Source: Ettlia oleoabundans (lineage: Eukaryota > Chlorophyta > Chlorophyceae > Chlamydomonadales). Taken from it: a stretch of DNA of 17,745 nucleotides. Shown one piece after another: positions 8,822 through 17,481 of this stretch (positions are counted from its first letter, which is position 1; each line of letters begins with the position of its first letter). The notes under the pieces are model-generated. The model ran no database searches and was not told the DNA's origin. It was given only the letters and a program-made list of their open reading frames with translations. The stretch covers positions 1 through 17,745 of the forward strand of contig JAAMXP010001752.1 of the NCBI GenBank assembly GCA_019693395.1, read 5' to 3'. Position numbers and translations under genes: made by a program.

Positions 8822-9202
8822 ATCAATGGATGGTGGATGAGCGGGATTGGTGTGCAGTGGTGGATTGTCCAGGCATTCTACGCTTGACGGGTAGTTGGAT
8901 GATTGCCCAACAGGTCCCGCAGGCTGTTTCGGCCCAGCGATAGCTCATGGTATTGGCCATTAGGCAGGTAGTTTCAATGGTCTGTACAGACTTCATAGCT
9001 GCTTGACACTGCTTCACTCGAAAGCATCCCTCAAACTCCCATCAGTGTTTACTTATGCAATGCGTCAAAAACTCATGAGGAGAAAAAATCACTGAACCAC
9101 AACGAGCAGGCAATACGGAGCTGGCTCCATTGCGAGGGTATCTAAAGGAACCAACAGCTCAGTTGAGTGTCCAGTCCAGCGGGATGTGCACGTGCGCACG
9201 AC
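8822..9202. other. Intergenic region between convergent genes
   Basis: 381 bp between the profilin stop and the aldolase stop. It must hold both 3' UTRs. I found no TGTAA on the plus strand after 8821 and none on the minus strand within this interval, so the aldolase polyadenylation signal is either a variant or not recognised. Confidence 0.5.
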
Positions 9203-11756
9203 TTAGTACCTGCGATACAACGGCCATAACACTTGGCAAGGCGGTTGGCGACGGCAGAATGAGCAGAATGCATAGCATGCCAGTGTGGTTCCCATAATGG
9301 CTGGCTACACACAAAGAATGCGTGGGCCCAGCCATGAATTTGCAGCTCCACTCACGTGTAGCCCTTCTCAAACATGCCCTTGGCAGCCTCTGCAGACTCG
9401 CCAGCAGAGTCGTACTTGCCCAGCTGCGCGTCGCTGTTGGCCTTAGCACGCTTCAGCAGCGCATCCTGGGCAGCCTGCACATTGGCCTCCTCACCCTTCC
9501 AGGTCTTCAGCACGGTGTTCTGCACGTGTCAACGAGGAAAATTGTTTGATGGCCGGCTGTGGTGGCTTGATTGTTGAGGCCAAGGGCGTCTATCCCAGGC
9601 CAGCCCATAGCCACAGAAGTGAACAACAAGCGAACAGATGCTATATGGCTTTGATACTCGTCGCAAAAATCTGCTTTACTACTTTTGCGTGTCCTTGCTT
9701 ACCTGCAGCGCACGTGCGTAAGAGAACGACACGTGCCAGGGGTTGGGGCTCTGGTTCATGGCGTTCAAGTTCAGGGTGGACTCCAGCTCGCTCTGGCCAC
9801 CAGACAGGAACATGATGCCGGGCACAGCAGGTGGCACACGACGGCGCAGCATTTTTAGGGTGTAGGCGGCCACCTGCAAAGCAGCATGCGATTCCCCAGC
9901 AAAGAAACATCGGTTATATTAAGTAGCTCAGGAAATCACACCATGACAACAATACGACGACAATGACGAAGATGATGAGGTCATATGTTAGGCACCCCCC
10001 CCCTAACGCCCATCCCCGCATTTCCTTGCAGCACAAATCACAGCTATAGCAAACTGCACTTATTGTCACCATACCTCCTCAGGAGTGGCCTTCTTGGAGT
10101 GTTCAGCGCCGGGGGTCACCATGGAGGGCTTCAGCAGGATGCCCTCAAACAGTACATTGTTGTCAGCCAGGTACTTGAAGGTCTCAGCCCAGGTCATCTC
10201 TGCCACCTGCCATACACAGTGAGGCAGCAAATTGATGCCAGTCATTGCTATTGAATATAAACAAGCATGCAGAGTACACCAAATCAACAACAACAGCTGG
10301 CTCTCTGGCATATGTACCTCCAGGGTGCGGTTGATGTCGTGGTCGCCATCCAGAAGAATCTCAGGCTCCACGATGGGCACCTGTGCGTGCACGTGCGAGT
10401 GTTGGTGCGCATGCGTGCGTGCGTATGTGTGTGCGCATGCGCGTGAGGGTGGTTGTGCATGCGTGGGTGCACGTGAGCATGTTCGCATGTGTGCGATGTG
10501 CACGCGTGTGTGTTTTTGTGTCTAACGCGCATGGCGAGCGTGCGTGTGCTTGCAACTACACAACTATAGCAGCCATGCTCACCAGGCCAGCATTCTGGGC
10601 AATGGCAGCATAGCGAGCCAGGCCGTAGGCACAATCTCGCACAGCTATGGTGCTTGGGCCAGCAGGGATGGAAACCACGCTGCGCCACTTAGCGAAGCGT
10701 GCACCCTGCTTGTAGTAGTCAGCGCAGCGCTGAGCCAGGCCGTCCAGGCCGGAGCACCATGACTCGCCGTTCGAGTTGGCCAGGGGATGCAGGCCCTTGT
10801 CCACCTTTATGCCCGGCACAATGCCCTGTACGGAGAAGTTAAACAGTTGATCGTGCCACACCATATTAGGTTGGACGGGAGCAAGGTGAACAGCAGCAAA
10901 CAACCCATGCCAAGGCAGACGCATATGGAAAGAAAAACTGCAAGAGGCCAGCTCATCCACAAAAGGCCGCAAGAGGGAGAGGCAGCACATGTGCCAAGCT
11001 GACCGGCCCAAGCATGCATCATCTCACATTGTTGTTTAATTCCTCCACCATAGAGGTGCTCTTGCGGGTATTCTGGTACAGGGTCTCCTCGAACAGGATG
11101 GCACCTGGCATGATTGGGTACAGGGAGCATCCACAAACCTGCCTCAGCAGCATCAACAATCTGGACTTGGATACAGAGACATGTGGCAGACAACGAAGTA
11201 CCTCACCTGAGATGTACTCGCCCAGCCCAGGTGTGGTGACCAGCAGCTCACGATAGGCCTGCCGGTTCTCCACCGTGTTCTCCAGACCAATGGATTCCAG
11301 ACGCTTGCCACAGGTGGCGTTTGACTCGTCCATGGCTGCAGGCACCATAACCAGCGGCAAACATTTCCTCAACATCTAGCTAACAGCATCAAAAGGCAGC
11401 GCAAGCTGCAGCCCACCGGAATTGGCAGGGAGGTGCCCGCAAAGAGCGGAGCGGCAGCACCCTTCCTGTGTACCGGGCCAGTGCTGGTTGTACTCACCCA
11501 GGATGCCCTTTCCTGGACTGGCAATCTTGTTCTGCAGCGGGAAGAGGGGAACTAGAGGGTAAGGCGCTTTTGCAGCAACCCCCCGTGCTAAGAATCACCT
11601 CTCGTGCCACCCAGAACTCACAGCTGTAGCAACCAGCTCCTCTGCGTAAGAGCCGTTGTAGGCTGCTGCCTTCACATTAACGCAGCGGCGACCCTGGCGG
11701 GCCACGCCCGCCTTGAAGGCCAGGGAGGTGCCAGACAGCGCCAGAGCAGCCGACAT
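9203..11756 (-). CDS. FBA: Chloroplast class I fructose-bisphosphate aldolase (10 exons)
   Basis: Catalyses reversible condensation of dihydroxyacetone phosphate with glyceraldehyde-3-phosphate (Calvin cycle/glycolysis) through a lysine Schiff base. Exons: 11756-11622, 11531-11498, 11335-11207, 11104-11028, 10825-10583, 10380-10318, 10206-10075, 9873-9703, 9519-9356, 9209-9203. All introns are GT-AG, 90-202 bp, and phases agree, giving 384 residues. Residues 1 to about 31 look like a plastid transit peptide (Ala/Ser/Arg-rich, VKA before the likely cleavage site). Family signatures: [13 protein letters not shown] (Asp59), ARFAKWR (Lys171), [15 protein letters not shown] (Glu211), [13 protein letters not shown] with the Schiff-base Lys253, and FLSGGQSE at 293-300, which binds phosphate. 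The last exon supplies only the end of Thr383, the catalytic C-terminal Tyr384 and TAA. If intron 9 is retained, translation stops right after Thr383. The plastid location is inferred from the N-terminus and the alga-type sequence. Confidence 0.96.
10383..10525. repeat. Alternating purine-pyrimidine (GT/GC-rich) tract in aldolase intron 5
   Basis: Imperfect runs of GTGCGTGC, GTGTGTGCGCATGCGCG and related words occupy most of the 202-bp intron. The tract is low-complexity and nearly alternating purine-pyrimidine, the composition that favours left-handed Z-DNA and length variation. It starts a few bases inside the 3' splice site of the intron (minus strand). Confidence 0.75.
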
Positions 11757-13021
11757 TGTGATTGTAATGGCGAAGCAAGGCCTAAATGAGGTGAAAGACT
11801 AAGGCGTAAAAAGCGGGTGAAGGAAATGCTAAGCCAGACGCTACCTGGGTCATGTTGGTGGGGCCGGCTATTATGGGCGACGCAATCTTGTTCCATGTGG
11901 ACAAATTGTCATTTCATTCGCCTGCCGGACAAAATGGTGCCGTTGGCGGCTTGAAAGCAGCAAACACGTCTGGGCTCGCAGCCCGCGCCCGCTGCCGCGG
12001 CAGCCGCTGCTTTGGCCCTCTTGGGGCGCGTCCCGTTTCATGTACTTTGCTGTTCTGTACATAATCCTGCACTAATTGCAACGGGAGGTTGCCGATGCCT
12101 TCCTCATTGGCTCCTGGGCCTGCCATTCTGACGCTGCCTGCTGCAAAGGGCTGCGTGCCGCACTCCCTTCTGTCCAACTGACTTGAGTGCACCACCTGCA
12201 GGGTCATTGCTGAGGGGTGGCACCCCCAAACCTGCAGCTTCCCGGCCGCTCCATGTCTTCTTGTACTTTGTTAGGCCAGACAAATTTGATTCTTTGGTGG
12301 GGCTGGCCGGCCTGGCGGCCAGCACTGGGCGCAGGGGAAGGTTTCCTTCGTGGCAGCTACTCATTGCTATGTTTAGTAGGCAACAAAGTGCCCTGTTGCC
12401 ATGCTGTATCCAGGGTGTTCTCACCTTCTTGCCTCGATATGATGCTACGACAACAACAAACAAACATATTGGGCTGACACAAGGGCAATGAGGCTTGCTC
12501 TGCCTACCCATCTAGCGCTTGATGACCAACGTTTGAGGGGCGGCGGCGGGTGGCGCTGGCCACTCTGCCGGCAAACAGCAACCAATAGAATGGCCAGACA
12601 ATTTGGGGGCTGCTGTGGCTGCGACTGCTCCCCCTTTATGCATAGACCCTCCCACTGCCATCTTAAACATACATCTGCCGGCTCTTGGCATGAGTCACTT
12701 CCGCCAGCACTGGCAGCACAAGCGGTTCCACCGGCACCACCAAAGTACGTGCCACCTGCCACAACCATTACCTGTACCTGGCACTGCAAGGCCTTGAGAC
12801 AGCACTCAAAAACATGAGGCGCCACTGAACAGAGGCAAAGCCTACACGGGCCCTGCAATAAACTCCACCAGGTCGTGGCTGGTTGAGGTGTTACAGCACA
12901 GGCCCAGAAACGTAACTAGCGCGCCAACCGGCGGATTCCATCCAAAATCTGCACTGGACCGGCCGTGCACCAAGCATCGAACAAACTTATCAGCACGTAA
13001 GTCGAGACATGCGCACCCACC
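11757..13021. other. Aldolase upstream region; otherwise no supported gene
   Basis: Directly right of 11756 lies the aldolase 5' UTR and promoter (minus strand); no TATA box is clear. Further right, overlapping frames of 60-137 codons on both strands (for example 12445-12858 minus, Cys/Gly-rich) match no family. A 14-bp perfect palindrome GCTGCCGCGGCAGC is at 11991-12004. No RNA gene or repeat family was recognised. Confidence 0.4.
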
Positions 13022-13036
13022 CTTGAGCCGATTGAA

Positions 13037-13320
13037 AGTGCACTGTCCGTTCCGAAGAAAGGATCAGCACAGTAGAGCATATGCTAGCATTGGCTACCCC
13101 TTCTGCCAGATTTGCTTGCTTCCCCGGGCTGATCCTTACCTTGAGAGTGCACTGTCCGTTTCGAAGAAAGGATCAGCACAGTAAAGCATGCAGGGCGGGA
13201 CAGTACGGCATCCCTCCCTGAGAGTGCACTGTCCGTTTCGAAAAAAGGATCAGCACAGTAAAGCATGCAGGGCAAGGACTGTACATCCCTCCCTTGAGAG
13301 TGCACTGTCCGTCTTGAAGA
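13037..13320 (+). repeat. Tandem repeat, ~77-bp units
   Basis: The word AGTGCACTGTCCGT recurs at 13037, 13146, 13223 and 13299 (spacings 109, 77, 76), each followed by GAAGAAAGGATCAGCACAG-type sequence and, in the later units, by a CATGCAGGG segment and TCCCTCCC. The first unit carries unrelated extra sequence. The final unit runs straight into repeat copy B. Confidence 0.85.
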
Positions 13321-13846
13321 AAGGAATCAGCACAGTAAAGCTTGCAGGGCTGACGACTGTGGGGGACTGGGGAAGCTATATGTCACCGGGGGCTGGGCTT
13401 AACACTAATAAGGGCAAGCATGGCATGCAAGCTGAAGCTGATGCTGCCGCTGTCGCTGGAAACGGGCTATCTGAGCCACACCTAGGTGTGGCCCTACGCA
13501 GGCCTGCGTAGCGGAGGGAGATTTGAGGAAGGGATGCAGATGTTGGTAGGTGCATAGTACTATGCACTAGTGTGCTGCTGACGCTTGCTGACGTCTGTGG
13601 AGCTGCCCCCGGTGGCTAGTGTGACCTGCAGAGGGAGGGAGAGTGTAAAGGGAATGCCCCTTATAACCGATTGGGACCCGAAATAGGAGCCACCGGGTAC
13701 TCGGAGGCACCCTATTGCCGATCCCTCTTACAGAGAGCACTAAATAGTGCTGCCACGCGGGAGGAAAGGGCGGGACAGCGTGGGCTCACACGAGAGCTCA
13801 CCAAGGCTGTGTAAACTGGTAGCGCATGCATTGTGAAACTTAAAAA
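13319..13846 (+). repeat. Dispersed repeat copy B (inverted relative to copy A)
   Basis: Matches the reverse complement of 1-673 in the same order, including the terminal part ending GTGAAACTT. It has extra sequence at 13643-13737 and extra palindromic arms at 13475-13567 compared with A. There is no coding potential. Its left end shares the GAAAGGATCAGCACAGTAAAG word with the tandem units, so the tandem array appears to be an expansion of this element's end. Confidence 0.78.
13475..13567. repeat. Cluster of three perfect 18-bp palindromes
   Basis: GCCACACCTAGGTGTGGC (13475-13492), CTACGCAGGCCTGCGTAG (13494-13511) and GTGCATAGTACTATGCAC (13550-13567) are each perfect over exactly 18 bp and do not extend further. 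Copy A has only one arm of each at the matching place (503-517 and 457-466). Confidence 0.85.
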
Positions 13847-13925
13847 ATAAATAAATGATATATCAGTAACCAATAATCAACTAGATATAAAAATAAAATA
13901 ATAAAGGTAATACAAAAGGAGAAGG
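13841..13925. other. AT-rich low-complexity tract
   Basis: A run of A/T-rich sequence (AAATAAATAAATG, AAAATAAAATAATAAAGG) starts exactly where the similarity between copies A and B ends and lies on the 3' side of the minus-strand reverse transcriptase relic. It differs sharply from the surrounding base composition. Confidence 0.6.
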
Positions 13926-14028
13926 AAGAAAGGTGGAAAAGGTGAGGGGAGAAAGAAGTTCAAAGGTGCACCCCAAACTCAGTCAAATATGCCATGACCC
14001 TGTCAAAGAGGTAATTGTGGTGTTAATA

Positions 14029-15112
14029 TTAGGAGAAAATGCCGGGGTAATCCGCAAGCAAGGAACGCAGCTTGCCTAGGCAGCGGTGCGGATCAAAAGC
14101 GCGTTCAACTAACTTTGCAATTGAATCTTGCGTTGGCCTGCAAGAATCCTCAGTGTCCGCAAAATGCGGCAGAAACGGTGAAACTGGCTGGTCGCTATGC
14201 CATAATTGGAGCGAGCCGACAGTTTGGAAGTGGCATGAAGGAAATTGATTATGCGGAAGTTGTAAGACCAACGCTTATCATACAGGTGGTAAGGAGGAGG
14301 ATCGTGGAGCTGCTGTCAGCTGGCATGATGGAAACATCAAGGAAGGGTACGGTGGGGCCGGAAGCGGTACGCTGGAGGGACAGTTGAACGGCGTAGATGC
14401 CGTGGAAAATCAGGGAAAATCGTGGAAAATCAGGGAGCCACTGAGATGTGTAAGTGAGGAGGGACAGCAGTATAGTATTGAGTGTGTGGAGATTGTCTAT
14501 ATAGCGATCAGTGAAGCAGATATTTTTGGCGATGTACAAGGCAACGTGATGTTGTTGAGGCGGGACCGGGGCCTGGGTGGTATAAATGGTGATGGTGCCA
14601 GCATTGGAAGGGATATGCGTGAGCACAGCGCAATTAGGGTGTACTAGCTGCAAACCCAAACCAGGTACCAAGGCTTGCAGAGCTGGCCGCACATTGAGGC
14701 GCAAAAGTGGTGGCAGGACTAGTATGGGGCCAGCGAGGCGCGTCATGAACCTCAATTTCTTCGTGAAGAGGTAGAAATTGGCAAGAAGACCAGCAGCATT
14801 GCCACCCATTGGAATGCCCTGCTGCCGCCGCCGAACACCCCCAAAAGTAATGGAGTGTTGCGGACGAGCCAATCCACAGCGGCTTGGAGCTCTATGGTAA
14901 GGAAAGTTACAAATCTGTGCTTGCCCACACGGCCGGCACGTTGATTGGGTGGAATTGCAGCGAGCCGTTCGAGTGGCTTGGACTTGTTGAACAATATGCG
15001 GACGGCAGTGCAGTCAGGGTGAAGGGAGGCCATTAGGTCTATGAAGGAGTGCATTTTGTTTGGTAAGTCATCAAGAGGCAGGTTGGTGTAAAGGCGCTCA
15101 ACGTCTGAACGC
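14029..15112 (-). pseudogene. Penelope-like-type reverse transcriptase relic, 5'-truncated, frameshifted
   Basis: RNA-dependent DNA polymerase fragment in several frames. Frame 1 (from about 15112 to 14855) has SDVERLYTNLPLDDL, the motif around the first catalytic Asp. Frame 2 (about 14860-14249) has FGGVRRRQQGIPMGGNAAG, then LLANFYLF, then FTDRYIDNLHTLN and PFLDVSIM. Frame 3 (about 14290-14165) has YDKRWSYNF and FLHATSKLSARSNYG followed by IATSQFHRFCRI. A fourth segment (about 14130-14029) has IAKLVERAFDPHRCLGKLRSL and an end near 14029. The DVxxLYTN, YIDD-type, FLDV and HAS order is typical of Penelope-like and related algal reverse transcriptases. The second Asp of the YxDD box is Asn (YIDN), and the N-terminal third is missing. 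It is dead by frameshift and catalytic loss. The short repeat of GTGGAAAATCAGGGA at 14402-14439 lies inside it. Confidence 0.75.
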
Positions 15113-15256
15113 TCACCCACTCTGCTTCAGGTACTTGGACCTTTCCAAGGCAGCAGCAAGCTTTGCACCTTGCCAGTTTGCACCTACACTGCTTGCCAAG
15201 CACGAGCCGCAGTCACCAAGGGCCTCGTTCAGTCCCTTTGGATCCATCCCACTCAC
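15113..15256 (-). CDS. Possible terminal exon of an unidentified host gene
   Basis: A 47-residue minus-strand frame begins after a possible acceptor (GCGGCAG before 15256) and ends in TGA at 15115-15113. It contains MDPKGLNEALGDCGSCLASS and AKLAAALERSKYLKQ and has protein-like composition, but I do not recognise the family. It abuts the truncated end of the reverse transcriptase relic, so the retroelement may have inserted at or just downstream of the gene end. The acceptor lacks a strong pyrimidine tract. It could also be chance or part of the retroelement. Confidence 0.22.
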   Translation of the reverse strand: MSGMDPKGLNEALGDCGSCLASSVGANWQGAKLAAALERSKYLKQSG

Positions 15257-16303
15257 CTGCCGCACGCATCACCCTCAAATACATCCCGCCCTACAGTGGG
15301 CCACTCCCCCCCCTTGCTCACTGCTCGGTAGAGAGAGGCAACTAGGGCATGCGTGCCACGTGTCGTGGCTGTGCAGGCTGTGCACGCTGTGCACCCGCAG
15401 CTCTTCCCCCGTTCCACTGCTGTAAGATGCACTCTACTAAATGACAGGCAGAGGGCCGCGCAGGCCGTGCGTTCCCGCATGATGTATTGACGCAAAACGA
15501 CAATCTTGCACGCCAGCCGTTGGGATTGTTGTATGTGACAGTTACGCACGATACAACGGTAGCAGCGGTCGTAGCAGTCTGCTGTGAGCTTGGATCGCGT
15601 GCTGCCGGGGCGCGCCGCGACAGAGTGCGCTGTGCAATGTGGTGCTGATAGGGCAAGAGGTTGTCACAGAGGTGTTAAAAGTACAGGCAGAGAGGTGGGG
15701 TATCAATTGAAGGGAAGGAGCCCTGTGTGCGCGCAGCGCAGGCTGTCTGGTTAGTGGACAACGCCGTTCTGCTGCAACGAGCATGCCACAGTGCTGTGCT
15801 CATCTCGCGCCGGGGTGAGGTGAAGGAGTTGTTTAATGTCTCAGGCATTTGGCGCACGGAACAGGATACAAATGTTATAGGTCGCTGTTACGACTCTAAT
15901 GCTGCAGACGACAATGCTGCCTGTCGCCGCTATTGTGCTGCCTAGGCATGCCTGTGTGCAACAGGCTTTGATTGCAGTAGATGACTGACAAAATCGCAAT
16001 GTGTTTATCGACTTGCTCTTTCTCCAGCACAGCGTGCCGCCAAGAAAGGGAGGCAAGCTGGTTCCACCCCTTACTATAAGTACAGCTTGCTAAAGCCCTG
16101 CTCCGCTACGGTTTTGTTTGGGAGGCAACCAGCATAGGGGTGTTGGAGCAAAACGCAGCACTTGTTGCAAGAGTGCCTTAACCAAAAGTGAACAGGCGTT
16201 CCGGGTGCATTTCAAGACTCATGACCAGCTTGCATCGGCCAGTAAGTGCAGCAACTGTCAGCAAATCGATGGCTTGGCACTGCTCCTTTCACCTGACCCA
16301 ACT
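15257..16303. other. Unassigned; weak coding-like patch on the plus strand
   Basis: Two plus-strand stretches in different frames look protein-like: about 15642-15711 (reading VVLIGQEVVTEVLKVQAERWG) and 15727-15864 (AVWLVDNAVLLQRACHSAVL, later LFNVSGIWR). They could be a frameshifted relic or exons. I cannot name a family, and no splice pair joins them convincingly. The rest shows nothing recognisable. Confidence 0.25.
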
Positions 16304-16765
16304 CTAGGTCGCCTCTTGGCCGGGTGAACTGAGTGCCTGAGTGGAGATTTCTAAAACGAGAAGGTGCATGGGCGCGGATGAACGGGCAAGGAATATATAC
16401 ATGTCGTCCAACCCTGCTGTTTCAAATGTGCAAAGTTGGTGGCCCCACATGGCGGCTCTGTCGCGCACCCTGCCGATGTCATGCTCCCTTATGGTCTGCA
16501 GCAGATGCCGCAATTGTGGCGGCAACATAGCTGGCTCAACTGGATCCTGACGCTGCCTTGATTCAGAATAGATGCCACAGCCGCCAGGCGGTGCTGCAAG
16601 AGGGCGTCCGGGTCGGCTACGCTGATGAGCACCCCCAGGAGGATCGCTTCTGACAGGCAGCGCCAGCACGCGCTGAAGGTCGTTACCAGAAAGCTCCCAC
16701 TTCCTGGTTACGTCCATGACGGGCCCGGGCCCACCGGCGTGCGGGGCGTAAGAGAAGAGGAGCAA
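16304..16765 (-). pseudogene. Unidentified coding-like region, possibly frameshifted
   Basis: An open minus-strand frame of 153 codons includes VTRKWELSGNDLQRVLALP at its start and TIREHDIGRVRDRAAMWGHQ, then DDMYIFLARSSAPMHLLVLE, near its end. Between them a different frame (about 16655-16505) reads more protein-like (AILLGVLISVADPDALLQHR), suggesting one or two frameshifts in an older gene or element. No family was recognised, so no function is assigned. Confidence 0.25.
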
Positions 16766-17019
16766 ACCGACCGAACCGCTCGCTGAGCGACTGATTTTGT
16801 GCTACAAGTTGTTTTACAACAAACTAACCGCGAAGGACACCCAAACAACCGGAAGAGAGACAGAGCGAACGAGCGAAGCGAACGAGGTACACCCCTGACA
16901 GTACGGGAGGAATCTCGGTGGCGAAGGGGAGCAGCGAGGAGCGAGAGCGAAAACATCTTGCTCCCGGCACCCTTCGCCCACTTAGAGCGAAATGCGGCAC
17001 CCCCAATGGCACCTGCTGA

Positions 17020-17100
17020 CCTTCTCAGCTTTCTAACGCGCCGGGCGGCGCAGCCGTAGCCGACAAAAAGTCTCGGGCCCTTGTATGAAGGAGTGGAAAG
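17020..17100 (-). repeat. Short repeat C, copy 2 (inverted)
   Basis: Reverse complement of 669-749 at about 90% identity without gaps. The flanking sequences on either side of the two copies are not similar, so the shared unit is limited to these 81 bp. Confidence 0.7.
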
Positions 17101-17340
17101 AGAGAGAGGAGGACCGAAACATACACTCCAGGCACCCTGGCCTTATGCACTCGAAAGTTACAACTGTGCAACTCTTGCGTCATAGTATGCTTGCCCGCGT
17201 GCAGCATCGCTGCCAGGCTTCGCTCAAGCTTCACCTTGGAAGAGGAGTGCAGCATAACCGTGCAAGCTGTGGCACATTCTAAGGGTGTAGAAACCTAGGG
17301 TTCTTTGCACTGCAAACCGCCGCAATGGGGGCACAAACAC
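17101..17340. other. No feature recognised
   Basis: Lies between repeat C and the 3' end of the minus-strand gene at the right edge. One 65-codon frame is open, without family resemblance. Confidence 0.35.
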
Positions 17341-17345
17341 TTACA
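17341..17345 (-). terminator. TGTAA polyadenylation-type signal
   Basis: TGTAA on the minus strand, about 137 bp downstream of the TAA of the likely terminal exon at 17482-17536, in the usual green-algal position. Confidence 0.35.
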
Positions 17346-17481
17346 CACAACAAACCAGCACAATGAACTTGTGCCGCTTGGCATGTTATGTGCTGCTGCA
17401 GGCTGCTGATGCCACCGTTAACATGGCTGATTGACATGTGGCCTCTGCTGCTGCCACCGGCAGGCAGTGAGACTGGTCCAA

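Noticed and set aside
9356..9360. In-frame TGA right after Thr383 as the natural aldolase stop
   Set aside because: The TGA overlaps a consensus GTGAGT donor, and the downstream acceptor restores the conserved C-terminal Tyr followed by TAA. The spliced end is therefore preferred, with the unspliced form kept only as a finding.
10066..10688. Overlapping frames around aldolase intron 5, including His/Thr-rich repeats
   Set aside because: They are shadows of aldolase exons and of the GT/GC tract. The repeats come from the low-complexity DNA.
12445..12858. 137-codon minus frame, Cys/Gly-rich
   Set aside because: No family resemblance, and open frames exist on the opposite strand over the same bases.
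13037..13320. CRISPR array
   Set aside because: The four repeats are long and nearly contiguous without distinct spacers, in eukaryotic-type DNA. This is a minisatellite.
13188..13511. 107-codon plus frame over the tandem repeat
   Set aside because: It consists of the repeated unit read through; repeat periodicity explains the apparent protein repeats.
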